This document shows positions 11,032 through 18,680 of a DNA stretch of 64,000 nt, piece after piece. A program made the position numbers and the translations under genes. This stretch comes from JACNIZ01 sp964344765 (lineage in GTDB: Bacteria; Planctomycetota; UBA1135). Every line of letters starts with the position of its first letter. Position 1 is the first letter of the stretch. The notes beneath the pieces were generated by a model that was not told the origin of the DNA, ran no database searches, and saw nothing but the letters and a program-made list of their open reading frames with translations. The stretch lies in assembly GCA_964344765.1 (NCBI GenBank), contig CAYFOM010000003.1:1-64000 (forward strand), given 5' to 3'.

Positions 11032-11075
11032 GAGCTGGTCAAGCAGCGAGGTAAAGGTGAGTTAGGACGCGCGGA

Positions 11076-11131
11076 AACCCACCACGACCAACTCGGTCGC
11101 AGTGGGTTGCGAGTAGTCCGGCAAAGCCGGA
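11076..11131 (-). other. Structured intercistronic RNA between rplS and secDF
   Basis: Two stems lie in the 101-nt gap. Right after the rplS stop, TCCGGC pairs GCCGGA around a 3-nt loop (11117-11131). Next, AACCCAC...CGACC pairs GGTCG...GTGGGTT (11076-11108). Neither is followed by a good T-run, so they may stabilise the rplS message or lower read-through into secDF. That effect is inferred. Confidence 0.5.
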
Positions 11132-11132
11132 T

Positions 11133-11471
11133 TTAGAACTGAGCGGACTTGCCAACCCGGTCGCGGAGGAAGAAGAGCTTGGCGCGGCGCGGCTTACGGT
11201 TCGGACCGCGCTGGACGGTCACATTGACCACGCGCGGGCTGTGCAGCGGGAAAGTCCGCTCGACACCTTCGCCCTGAACCGTGCGGCGCACAGTAAAGGT
11301 CTGGCGGTAGCTGTGGCCGGCAAGGCGAATCACCTGGCCGATGAAGGGCTGAACACGCTCCTTCTGACCCTCACGAATGAGGTACTCCACGCGCACAAAG
11401 TCACCGACCTTGAAGGAAGGGACGTCTTCCTTCATGTGCTGCTTTTCGAGTTCGAGAATGATGTTATCCAT
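11133..11471 (-). CDS. rplS: 50S ribosomal protein L19 (bL19)
   Basis: 112 aa, the usual length. Family signatures seen are FKVGDFVRVEYLIREG, RVQPFIGQVI, FTVRRTVQGEGVERTFPLHSP and the basic C-terminal KPRRAKLFFLRDRVGKSA. L19 lies at the 30S-50S interface. It follows trmD by 27 nt, the conserved trmD-rplS order of most bacteria. Confidence 0.97.
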   Translation of the reverse strand: MDNIILELEKQHMKEDVPSFKVGDFVRVEYLIREGQKERVQPFIGQVIRLAGHSYRQTFTVRRTVQGEGVERTFPLHSPRVVNVTVQRGPNRKPRRAKLFFLRDRVGKSAQF

Positions 11472-11498
11472 GGTTAGCAGTCCGCTTGATCGCGGGGC

Positions 11499-12179
11499 TT
11501 ACGGTTTGAGGTCAGGCCGACGCACCTTCGTGCGTTTGACCGCCTGCTGGCGGCGCCATTTGGCAATTGCGCCGTGATCTCCGCTGAGTAGGATCGGCGG
11601 AGTTGTCATACCCCGAAACATTTCGGGGCGGGTGTAGTGGGGGTGGTCGAGCAGGTCGGGCTCGGTGAAGGACTCGTGCACGGCGGATTCGTCGTGCCCG
11701 AGCACACCGGGGATCAACCTGGCGGCGGCTTCCACTACGGCCAGAGCTGGGATTTCGCCGCCGGCCAGAACAAAATCCCCAAGGGAAATTTCGGTCCAGT
11801 CGAACGATGTGCGAATCCGCTCGTCAAATCCCTCGTAGCGACCACAAAGCAGCAGTAAACGCTGCTCCTGGCTCAATTCCACGGCATGGGTTTGACGGAA
11901 CGGGGCTCCGGCGGGGGTCAGGAGAATTTTACGGCAGGGGCCGTAAGTTTCTTCTGTCCATTCGATTGCGGCAAAGATCGGTTCGCATTTGAGGACCATC
12001 CCTGGGCCACCACCAAAAGGTCGGTCGTCAACCGTCCGGTGCTTGTCGTCGGTAAACCTCCGAAAATCAAGCAGTTGGACCGTTAGCAGGCCAGCCTTTT
12101 GAGCCCTCCCGAGTATCGATGCGTCGAGGTACGGTTGGACCGCCTCGGGGAACAAGGTGAGAAGATGGATCTCAAGCAT
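11499..12179 (-). CDS. trmD: tRNA (guanine-37-N1)-methyltransferase
   Basis: 226 aa from the ATG at 12179. TrmD methylates G37 next to the anticodon and prevents +1 frameshifting. The SPOUT trefoil-knot fold is shown by FGGGPGMVLK, LLCGRYEGFDERI and SLGDFVLAGGEIPALAVVEA, and by HYTRPEMFRGM near the C-terminus. The start was set by the family N-terminus MLEIHLLTLFPE; a longer upstream reading frame would run through the promoter. It is the first gene of a trmD-rplS-secDF operon. rimM and rpsP, common upstream partners, are absent here. Confidence 0.95.
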   Translation of the reverse strand: MLEIHLLTLFPEAVQPYLDASILGRAQKAGLLTVQLLDFRRFTDDKHRTVDDRPFGGGPGMVLKCEPIFAAIEWTEETYGPCRKILLTPAGAPFRQTHAVELSQEQRLLLLCGRYEGFDERIRTSFDWTEISLGDFVLAGGEIPALAVVEAAARLIPGVLGHDESAVHESFTEPDLLDHPHYTRPEMFRGMTTPPILLSGDHGAIAKWRRQQAVKRTKVRRPDLKP

Positions 12180-12206
12180 CCCGGTGCTCCGGGAAAATGG
12201 CCGCAT

Positions 12207-12235
12207 AGGATACGCGAATGCCTGGTTCCCGGCAA
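12207..12235 (-). promoter_or_regulatory. Promoter of the trmD-rplS-secDF operon
   Basis: On the minus strand a -35-like TTGCCG (plus 12230-12235) is 17 bp from a -10-like TATCCT (plus 12207-12212). The predicted start leaves a leader of about 20 nt before the trmD ATG. The same TTGCCG hexamer with 17-bp spacing precedes rplM. Confidence 0.65.
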
Positions 12236-12248
12236 GCCAGATAGTGCC

Positions 12249-12277
12249 TTGTATCCGGCCTTTCCAAGGTTTATGTT
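12249..12277 (+). promoter_or_regulatory. Promoter of riboflavin synthase
   Basis: A -35-like TTGTAT (12249-12254) and a -10-like TATGTT (12272-12277) are 17 bp apart. The hexamer ends 7 nt before the GTG at 12285, which would make the message leaderless. It lies divergent to the trmD promoter. Confidence 0.5.
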
Positions 12278-12284
12278 TGGCATC

Positions 12285-12920
12285 GTGTTTACCGGACTCG
12301 TCCAATCCATGGGGAAGGTTGTAGCCGCGCGCCGAGAAGGCGGCGGAATGCAGCTCGACCTGGATCTTGGCCACCTCGCCGAAGGGCTTTTAGGTGGAGA
12401 GTCGGTCGCGGTTTCCGGATGCTGTTTGACTGTGACGAAGGTCGACGGAACAATTACCAGCTTCGATCTCTCTCAGGAGACCCTTGACAAGACACGCTTC
12501 GGGCAAGTTCAGCCCGGTGATCAGTTGAACGTCGAGTTCAGCTTGCAAGCCGGCGCGGCACTCGGAGGCCATTTCGTCAGCGGACACGTTGACGGCTTGG
12601 GTACCTTCCTCGGTCGCGAAACCCAAGGGGAATATGAAGTGCAAAGCTTCAAAGCCCCAGCTGAAGTTGCACCACTACTGATTCCTAAAGGATCGATCAC
12701 GATCGACGGAGTCAGCTTGACGGTTGCCGAAATTCTCTCCCCAGATGAATTCACGGTTGCGCTGATCCCTGAAACTTTGACGCGTACCACATTGTCTGAA
12801 TTAGAAAACGGCGACCAAGTCCACATGGAGGGCGACCTCCTAGGCAAATTCGTCTTCGCCTACTTAGACCGAAGGCAATCCTCGGCGGGTTCCACCGCCA
12901 TGGGGTCAGCACAACCCTGA
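12285..12920 (+). CDS. ribE: Riboflavin synthase alpha chain
   Basis: 211 aa from GTG 12285. It dismutates two 6,7-dimethyl-8-ribityllumazine molecules to riboflavin. Two lumazine-binding repeats are visible. The first starts MFTGLVQSMGKV with GESVAVSGCCLTV; the second starts at about residue 98 with GGHFVSGHVDGLG and contains GSITIDGVSLTV. The start was chosen so that the protein begins exactly at the family N-terminus MFTG; an ATG at 12273 would add four residues. The -10-like TATGTT 7 nt upstream favours GTG as a leaderless start. No other rib genes are nearby. Confidence 0.92.
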   Translation: MFTGLVQSMGKVVAARREGGGMQLDLDLGHLAEGLLGGESVAVSGCCLTVTKVDGTITSFDLSQETLDKTRFGQVQPGDQLNVEFSLQAGAALGGHFVSGHVDGLGTFLGRETQGEYEVQSFKAPAEVAPLLIPKGSITIDGVSLTVAEILSPDEFTVALIPETLTRTTLSELENGDQVHMEGDLLGKFVFAYLDRRQSSAGSTAMGSAQP

Positions 12921-12943
12921 TCCTACCCCTGACTCAATCCGCA

Positions 12944-14104
12944 ATGAGACACACCCTTCCTTTCTGGGCCCTAGCATCCGCTTTGGCACTTGGTACCCAG
13001 GTCGAGGCTCAAAACGCCACCGCCCCTGGAGTAGACAGCTTAGAAATCTCCGGTCAGTTCCGCCTCCGCGGCGAAGTTCGTGACCTCGATACCGCAGGCA
13101 GCTCGCGCTCCTACAGCGCTCGCGCTCGTTTGCGTTTGGATTCCAAGGTTGATGACTTCATCGACGCAGCCTTGGAACTGCAATGGCAAGGCACCGCTGG
13201 TGGCGCCGTTGGTCACCAGTTGCACCAGGGTTACTTCACCTTGGCTGACTTGTTCAACACCGTTGACATGCAGGTTGGTCGTTTTGAAATGAAGTACGGT
13301 AACCAGCGCATGGTTTCGCCGCTGGATTGGTCGAACTTCGGTCGCGCTTGGGACGGCTTCCGCTTCTCCCACAACGCACCTGAGTACAACCTCGACGTCT
13401 TCTTCACCAAGCCGGTTCAAATGCAAGGTGCTACCGGTGGCGCAACTCCGAACGCCAACCGTAACTTCCACGGTGTGTACTACGAGCGCGCCTTGGGTGA
13501 CATCAACGCCGACTTCTACTTCTTCAACCGCCAAGACGGCGTACGCGACGACTTCACCGTTGGTGTGCTGATGGATGGCGCCATCGAAGAGTGGACTTGG
13601 AGTGCTGAACTGGCCAAGCAGGCTGGTGATGCAGCAGTAGGCGTCGATGCCGACGGCTTTGCTCTGGCTCTGCGCACCGACACCAAGCTCGACGGCGACT
13701 TCAAAGTCGGCCTCGGCTTCGAGTACGCTTCGGGTCAAGATTCCAGCTCCGACAGCACCGCCTTCATGCCGCTGTTTGATTTCGGTCACGCCTACCACGG
13801 TCACATGGACCTGTTTGGCTGGAGCAACTTGATGGACCTCGTTGTCCGCACCGGTGCTCCGATCGATGAGAACTGGAAGTGGTACGGCGACCTGCACCTC
13901 TTCTCCCAGCCGGAAGAAGAAGTTTCGGGTGAGTCCTTCCTCGGTACCGAATTCGACCTCGGCCTCAAGGGTCACATCGGTCAGAACGCCTTCTTCTGGG
14001 GCGGCGTCTCCTACTTCATGCAGGGCGACGACGCAGCTACCGTTTCCGGTGGCATGGTCGAAGATCAGGCCTGGCTGTTCGCCCAGGTCGGCGTCAAGTT
14101 CTAA
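12944..14104 (+). CDS. Outer-membrane beta-barrel, alginate-export/porin type
   Basis: 386 aa. The signal peptide (1-22) ends VEA before Q. The body is built from alternating amphipathic strands, and the last residue is Phe after VGVKF, the usual outer-membrane barrel end recognised by the Bam machinery. The stretch QVGRFEMKYGNQRMVSPLDW with GRAWDGFRF resembles the alginate-export (AlgE-like) domain family, which is found in many general porins. Codon choice is strongly C-ending, unlike several neighbours, which suggests high expression. It lies 23 nt after ribE and ends at a strong terminator. Substrate unknown; the family match was made by eye. Confidence 0.75.
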   Translation: MRHTLPFWALASALALGTQVEAQNATAPGVDSLEISGQFRLRGEVRDLDTAGSSRSYSARARLRLDSKVDDFIDAALELQWQGTAGGAVGHQLHQGYFTLADLFNTVDMQVGRFEMKYGNQRMVSPLDWSNFGRAWDGFRFSHNAPEYNLDVFFTKPVQMQGATGGATPNANRNFHGVYYERALGDINADFYFFNRQDGVRDDFTVGVLMDGAIEEWTWSAELAKQAGDAAVGVDADGFALALRTDTKLDGDFKVGLGFEYASGQDSSSDSTAFMPLFDFGHAYHGHMDLFGWSNLMDLVVRTGAPIDENWKWYGDLHLFSQPEEEVSGESFLGTEFDLGLKGHIGQNAFFWGGVSYFMQGDDAATVSGGMVEDQAWLFAQVGVKF

Positions 14105-14123
14105 GGTTCAACCGAACCGTTCC

Positions 14124-14157
14124 AAAGGAGGTCGCTCTGCGGCCTCCTTTCTTTTTT
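14124..14157 (+). terminator. Rho-independent terminator after the porin gene
   Basis: A 12-bp stem (one wobble), AAAGGAGGTCGC pairing GCGGCCTCCTTT around TCT, is followed by C and six T. It lies 19 nt after the porin stop. Confidence 0.92.
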
Positions 14158-14171
14158 GTCCAAGTTCGCCC

Positions 14172-14202
14172 TTGTCCGAGGGCTAAACACACCCGATAAA
14201 AT
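14172..14202 (+). promoter_or_regulatory. Promoter of the HAD phosphatase gene
   Basis: TTGTCC (14172-14177) and TAAAAT (14197-14202) are separated by 19 bp. The -10 ends 6 nt before the ATG at 14209, so the transcript is predicted to begin at the start codon. Confidence 0.5.
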
Positions 14203-14208
14203 GGCACG

Positions 14209-14649
14209 ATGACGAGTGGCCTCCCGCGCTATTTAGCCTTGGACTGGAACGGCACCGTGGTGCCGTGGTTCGGCATGCCACCGTTCGCCGGCGCGCTGGA
14301 TTTTATTGCCCAGTTGCGTAAAGCCGGTGTGCGCATCTGCGTGGTCAGTCACGCCGAACCGGCCCATATTCAAGCCGACGTCGCCCGTGTCGGACTCGAA
14401 GCCGACGAAGTTATCGGTACCGGCAACAAGAGATCCGAGTTTATTCGCTTGCAAACCGAGTGGGGCGGGGGACTCGCGATCGGCGATACCGGCATGGATA
14501 TGCGCGCCGCCGTCGCCGCCGGCATCCCGTTTTTGCAAGCCCGGCTCGAGGGTCAACCGCTGCTGGAGCATGCCCATGGGTGTTTGAATGACTGGCACGA
14601 GGCGTCGTTGATCGTGCAGAGCATGGCCGGTCTTTACGCCCATAATTAA
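14209..14649 (+). CDS. Small HAD-superfamily hydrolase
   Basis: 146 aa, a compact HAD fold with little cap domain. Motif I is DWNGT with Asp12 as nucleophile and Asn14 in the place of the second Asp. Motif II is the Ser in VVSHAE, motif III the Lys in GTGNKRSEF, and motif IV GDTGMD. DxN variants are common among HAD proteins annotated as phosphoglycolate-phosphatase-like. Substrate cannot be told. It is preceded by its own promoter and followed by a separate promoter for the next gene. Confidence 0.75.
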   Translation: MTSGLPRYLALDWNGTVVPWFGMPPFAGALDFIAQLRKAGVRICVVSHAEPAHIQADVARVGLEADEVIGTGNKRSEFIRLQTEWGGGLAIGDTGMDMRAAVAAGIPFLQARLEGQPLLEHAHGCLNDWHEASLIVQSMAGLYAHN

Positions 14650-14668
14650 ATCCTCGCGCCGTCGGTAC

Positions 14669-14696
14669 TTGACCGCGCATCGGCGAGCGATAAAAT
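14669..14696 (+). promoter_or_regulatory. Strong sigma-70-type promoter upstream of rpoZ
   Basis: TTGACC (14669-14674), a 16-bp spacer and TAAAAT (14691-14696) form the best promoter match in the window. A start site near 14703 would leave a leader of about 20 nt. Confidence 0.7.
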
Positions 14697-14722
14697 GCGG
14701 GGCCGGTTTTCCGCGCCGATAC

Positions 14723-14950
14723 ATGGAACTAACTCTGCCACAGCGCCTTCAACGGTACGTCAACGGCTCATTTGAGCGCACGGTACTCCTTCAAAAGCGA
14801 GTTCGTCAGCTTATCCGTGGCGACGCCCCGCTGTTCGATGCCGAATTGGAGCACATCGACAACCCCATCGAGATCGCGTTGATCGAGATCTCCCGCGGGC
14901 TGATCGAGCTCAAAGAAGAAGAAGTCGAGAAGAAGCCGACGCTGAACTAG
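14723..14950 (+). CDS. rpoZ: Probable RNA polymerase omega subunit
   Basis: 75 aa from ATG 14723. The chain has the omega layout. An RYVNGSFERTVLLQKRVRQL stretch corresponds to the conserved helix NRFDLVLVAARRARQL, a short loop follows, then NPIEIALIEISRGLIEL corresponds to the second conserved block ending in EI..G.I. The tail is acidic and then basic. Omega helps fold beta-prime and assemble RNA polymerase. Divergence is high, so the call rests on the two blocks, the length and the strong upstream promoter. A gmk-type neighbour, common elsewhere, is absent. The start was chosen at the first ATG after the promoter. Confidence 0.65.
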   Translation: MELTLPQRLQRYVNGSFERTVLLQKRVRQLIRGDAPLFDAELEHIDNPIEIALIEISRGLIELKEEEVEKKPTLN

Positions 14951-14981
14951 CGCCGCTTCTGCTCCTTCCGAACCCTGCGGT

Positions 14982-16271
14982 TTAACCGCGCATGTGGCCA
15001 GATATCAGCTGGCGCAGGCACTCTTGCAGGCTTTGGCGAAGGTTTGTGAAGCCTTCGTAATAGCAGGTTAAGCAAGGCTTTGCGCCGTCTTGGTCGCAGA
15101 TTTCCCGCGCCTTTCGGGTGAAAGTCGTGCGATTCCAGTGAAGGATGATCAGCGCGTCGAAGCGTTCGCGCATGTCGCGGGCAAGCGTATTGATTTCGCG
15201 ATGCCAGGATTGGTATTCGGCCATGCGCCAATGGCTTTGAAAGCCCATGACATCGGCGTATTCCTCTAGTTTGCCGCGGTGCTTGAACTGCCTTTCGCCG
15301 CCGCCGACGACCAGAATGCGCATCTTCAGACCGGGAGTTGCAGCAATTTGCGCGGCAAGCTCTTGTTCGGGCGCGGTCAGCGGGCGATCCCGGAAGGATG
15401 GAACTTCTTCGTCTGGTGCGTGAGTAAACCGGTCGTGGTCTTCGAGCACCCCGCGAAGGTCGTCGCGCTCTTCTTCGACCATTTGCAGCTTTTGCTTCAA
15501 GACCGCGGACTTATGCCTGCATTCATCAGCCTCGGCCCTGAGCAAGGCTTCGCGCTCCGAACTGTCCGAAGCCTCAAGTAGCTTGCGTTTAAATTCGGTG
15601 GCTCGCAATCGCTCCTGCTCAACGTCGGCCAACGCCTCCTCTAAGCGACCTTGTAGGCGCGATTTACGTTGACGCTCCGCGGCTAAACGTTCCTCGGCCT
15701 CGGCAATTTGATGGCGCGCATCCAGCAGTTGTTCTTGGATTTTCTCCTCCTTGAGACGCAATCGCTGCTCTTTATCCGAGGTGATCGGGCGCGGCGGGGC
15801 AGGTGCTGGTGCGGTTTTGGCAGTGGGCTGAGCCTCCGGCGCCGGGCACGGGTGCGCGGCTAGGAATTCAGACCAGTTTTCAACCAACTCCACTGCTGCG
15901 TCCCATTTTTCCGGCTCTTCGGCCGTCATCAAACCGGCCAAGGTTGCGGCGCGGGCGGCGCCGGAGAAGCTGGCGGGGTCGGTATCGGACCAATGGGTGT
16001 CGGGGATCGCCGGGACCTCACTGTTCAACGCGGGCAATAAGTCATCGATGACTGCGTTGCGCAGTTTCGGCATGTGCGGGATCGCGTCGGCGATTTGCGC
16101 GGCCGGATCGGGACGGCCCGGGCGCCGTCGGCCGGCGAGGCGTGCGAGGCGTTGCAGGGTTGCCGGCGGTAAATAATGGCCGAGCAGCGCGGCCAGCGAG
16201 TTCGGCTTACGGCTTAACACCAGCAGGGCCGAATCCAAACACGACTGCTCGGGGGACTGAGGATGGTTCAT
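14982..16271 (-). CDS. DUF2325 protein with long central coiled coil
   Basis: 429 aa. The N-terminal part (about 1-150) is helical and unrecognised. A Pro/Ala linker (about 150-165) leads to a long, highly charged coiled coil (about 166-285, dense in E, R, Q and L). The C-terminal part (about 315-429) looks like DUF2325: MRILVVGGGERQ, HWRMAEYQ, a DALIILHWNRTTFT segment, and GAKPCLTCYYEG near the end, the usual pattern of a Rossmann-like domain with conserved His and Gly. Function unknown; no transmembrane segment. It is divergent from the LPS-linked operon, with both -10 elements overlapping in 29 nt. Confidence 0.6.
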   Translation of the reverse strand: MNHPQSPEQSCLDSALLVLSRKPNSLAALLGHYLPPATLQRLARLAGRRRPGRPDPAAQIADAIPHMPKLRNAVIDDLLPALNSEVPAIPDTHWSDTDPASFSGAARAATLAGLMTAEEPEKWDAAVELVENWSEFLAAHPCPAPEAQPTAKTAPAPAPPRPITSDKEQRLRLKEEKIQEQLLDARHQIAEAEERLAAERQRKSRLQGRLEEALADVEQERLRATEFKRKLLEASDSSEREALLRAEADECRHKSAVLKQKLQMVEEERDDLRGVLEDHDRFTHAPDEEVPSFRDRPLTAPEQELAAQIAATPGLKMRILVVGGGERQFKHRGKLEEYADVMGFQSHWRMAEYQSWHREINTLARDMRERFDALIILHWNRTTFTRKAREICDQDGAKPCLTCYYEGFTNLRQSLQECLRQLISGHMRG

Positions 16272-16280
16272 TGGGCGTAG

Positions 16281-16290
16281 CTATCATATT
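16281..16290. promoter_or_regulatory. Overlapping divergent -10 elements
   Basis: CTATCATATT contains TATCAT or CATATT for the plus-strand lipoprotein gene (ATG 16301). Its complement contains TATGAT for the minus-strand DUF2325 gene (ATG 16271). Only 29 nt separate the two start codons, so the two promoters must compete for RNA polymerase. Confidence 0.45.
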
Positions 16291-16300
16291 GCCCGTAGCC

Positions 16301-17644
16301 ATGGGCCTGGAAGCGTCGACTGTCAGAAACTTTTTGCAGTGCTTGATAGCGCTGGTGGTGCTGACTGCGTGCAGCGGGAAGGACAATGACGACGTCAATG
16401 GTGCTGCAGATCAGCCCCCCAATGTGCTGCTGGTTGTCGTCGATACTTTGCGCGCCGATCATCTCGGCATCTACGGTTACCAAACCGCTCCAACTTCACC
16501 TTTTCTGGATCAGCTGGCCTCGGAGTCTCTGATCGTCGATGGACTCAAGGGGGTGACGTCTTGGACCATGCCGAGCATGGCTTCGCTGTACACCGGCAAG
16601 TTACCGGCCGAGCACCGCGTGATGCGCATGACCGGGAAGGTCGACGCTAGCTTGCAAGAACCGCAGACCTTGGCTGCGCAATTCCGGCAAGGTGGTTATG
16701 CCACGGCGTGCATGATGTCGAACTTTCTGCTGCTTAGCGGTCGTGGGTTTAATGAAGGCTTCGATGTTTATGACGACAAGTATGCGCGCAAACCCGATCC
16801 GCATCGTGGTTCCACCGCTGCCGACGTCGCGGATGGCGGCATCGATTGGCTCAAGAAGCAGGACGGCAAAAAGCCGTGGTTTTTGAACCTGCACTTTTTT
16901 GATCCGCACACCTCGTACGAGGATCACCCGTCGTGGAGTTTCACCGATCCCGCTTACTCGGGGTGGGTAAAAGGCGGGCTGGGCGACAAGGATTACAAAG
17001 CTAATCAGGCCACCTCCACCGCCGAAGATCGCCGTCAGTTGGCCGCGTTATACGACGAAGAAATCCGGGCCGTCGACGAAGCGTTGGCGCGTGTGGCCGC
17101 CCACCTCAAACAAAGCGGGCAATGGCAGAACACCATCGTGATCGTGACTTCGGATCATGGCGAAGAGCTTGCCGAACGCGGTTACATCGGTCACACGCGC
17201 ACGCTGCACTTTGAGCAGGTGGACCTACCGTTGTTGATTCGACTGCCCAATCACCGCAGTGTGATGGGCAAGCGGCGCGGCTTGATGGGTCAGGCGCAGC
17301 TTTACAACACCATGCTGGAGCTCGCCGGATTGCCCACTCGAAGCAAATCCCAGCCGTCGGCCGCACCATGGTTGTTGAGCAATGAAGGCGGTTCGGCCAG
17401 GGACATGGTGTTTTTTGAGGTCGATTTTGTGCCGGTCAAGCCCGCCCCGGATCGCTTCGTGCGCAAGCGCGGCATGCAATGGGGGATGGAGTACAAATTG
17501 GTCGTCGACCGCAAAGCCGGCCTCGAATCGTTTTACGATTTGCAGGCGGACCCAGGCGAGTGGAAGAACGTCATCACCGACTCCCGCTACGCCGACCAAG
17601 TGAAGCAAATGCGTTCGCACATGGCGGCGCACACGTGGTATTGA
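16301..17644 (+). CDS. Sulfatase-fold (alkaline phosphatase superfamily) lipoprotein
   Basis: 447 aa. A lipoprotein signal with lipobox LTAC gives lipidated Cys24. Metal-site motifs are VVVDTLRADHLG (Asp48) and TSDHGEELAERG. The active-site loop reads SWTMPSMASLYTG. Thr89 stands where sulfatases carry the Cys/Ser that becomes formylglycine, and Met replaces the following Arg. The enzyme is therefore more likely a phosphotransferase or phosphodiesterase of this superfamily than a sulfatase. It opens an operon with lpxK, an LpxL-type gene and hldE, so a role in LPS or lipid modification is plausible. Start ATG 16301 gives the signal peptide directly. Confidence 0.8.
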   Translation: MGLEASTVRNFLQCLIALVVLTACSGKDNDDVNGAADQPPNVLLVVVDTLRADHLGIYGYQTAPTSPFLDQLASESLIVDGLKGVTSWTMPSMASLYTGKLPAEHRVMRMTGKVDASLQEPQTLAAQFRQGGYATACMMSNFLLLSGRGFNEGFDVYDDKYARKPDPHRGSTAADVADGGIDWLKKQDGKKPWFLNLHFFDPHTSYEDHPSWSFTDPAYSGWVKGGLGDKDYKANQATSTAEDRRQLAALYDEEIRAVDEALARVAAHLKQSGQWQNTIVIVTSDHGEELAERGYIGHTRTLHFEQVDLPLLIRLPNHRSVMGKRRGLMGQAQLYNTMLELAGLPTRSKSQPSAAPWLLSNEGGSARDMVFFEVDFVPVKPAPDRFVRKRGMQWGMEYKLVVDRKAGLESFYDLQADPGEWKNVITDSRYADQVKQMRSHMAAHTWY

Positions 17645-18672
17645 AACTACCCGCCCCTCTTCGTTTGCTGCTGACCCCTTTGGGTTGGCTTTACGGCGGT
17701 GTGGCCAGGTTACGAGTGATGGCGTACAGACGTGGATGGATGAAATCCCATCGGCCGCCAATGCCGACGCTTTCCATCGGCAACTTGTCGGCGGGCGGCA
17801 CCGGCAAAACGCCGCTGCTGCTCGATGCGCTGCGTTGGTTGCAAAAACAAGATGCGCAGACCGCAGTTTTATCGCGTGGATATGGCGGCGATGAAGGTCG
17901 CATCGTCGAACAGCGCTTTCCCGGAACCAAGTTGGTGGAGAACCCGAATCGCGTAGAAGGGCTCGCCCAACTTCAACAACGTGGTGGGGCCGAAGTTGTG
18001 CTGCTCGACGATGGCTTCCAACACCTTCGATTGCAACGCGATATCGACGTGGTTGTGGTCGATGCGACTCAACCGCTCGGCCCTTGCTTGCCAGCCGGTC
18101 TGATGCGCGAATTCCCGTCGGCATTGCGCCGCGCCGACGCCATCGTTCTCTCGCGTACCGAACTCGTGCCGGCCGATCGCGTCGACGCCCTGTGGCGACG
18201 CATCGATCAAATCCGCAGCGGGCTGCCGACGTTGCCGCGCATGGAAGGCGGAATGGGCGTGCATGACATTCGCAATCTCAGCAGCGGCGAATGCCAGCCA
18301 CCGCAAGCCTTGAACGGCATGAAAGCCTTCCTCAGCGCCGGCGTCGGCAATCCCAGCTCCTTCGCCGACCTATGCGCTCGCGCCGGCGTCGAAATCACCG
18401 GCAAGGATTGGAAGTCCGACCATTACGCGTGGAAGTCCGCCGATTGCGGCAATTGGGATCAACACGCAACTGTTTTGGTCACTGAGAAGGACGGCGTAAA
18501 ATTACAGCCCTTCGCCGGCGGCAACGTCTGGGAAGTGCGGGCCGATTGGCGATTCCATCGCGGACAAGCCGATTGGGAGGAACTGCTCAACATGCTTTAC
18601 CTGCCGGTTCGCGCCGCCCACATCGAGCCACTTTGGACCGCCCACGACCCGGACGGCCGCTGCGTGCCCTAA
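17641..18672 (+). CDS. lpxK: Tetraacyldisaccharide 4'-kinase
   Basis: 343 aa. LpxK phosphorylates the 4' position of the lipid A precursor at the inner membrane. A hydrophobic N-terminal anchor precedes the family Walker A variant in SIGNLSAGGTGKTP (about 45-58). LSRGYGG, LLDDGFQHL and DATQPLGP follow in the usual order, and VTEKDGVKL lies near the C-terminus. The TTG start at 17641 overlaps the TGA of the upstream gene as TTGA, implying coupling; a GTG at 17635 is an alternative. The next gene starts within about 10 nt. Confidence 0.93.
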   Translation: MKLPAPLRLLLTPLGWLYGGVARLRVMAYRRGWMKSHRPPMPTLSIGNLSAGGTGKTPLLLDALRWLQKQDAQTAVLSRGYGGDEGRIVEQRFPGTKLVENPNRVEGLAQLQQRGGAEVVLLDDGFQHLRLQRDIDVVVVDATQPLGPCLPAGLMREFPSALRRADAIVLSRTELVPADRVDALWRRIDQIRSGLPTLPRMEGGMGVHDIRNLSSGECQPPQALNGMKAFLSAGVGNPSSFADLCARAGVEITGKDWKSDHYAWKSADCGNWDQHATVLVTEKDGVKLQPFAGGNVWEVRADWRFHRGQADWEELLNMLYLPVRAAHIEPLWTAHDPDGRCVP

Positions 18673-18680
18673 GCATCGTT

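Noticed and set aside
13040..13975. 311-aa open frame on the minus strand inside the porin gene
   Set aside because: Shadow of a strongly C-ending codon pattern in the porin. The barrel gene has a signal peptide and terminal Phe.
16301..17644. Annotating the lipoprotein simply as a sulfatase
   Set aside because: The residue that must become formylglycine is Thr, and the following Arg is Met. The fold is right but the chemistry is doubtful.
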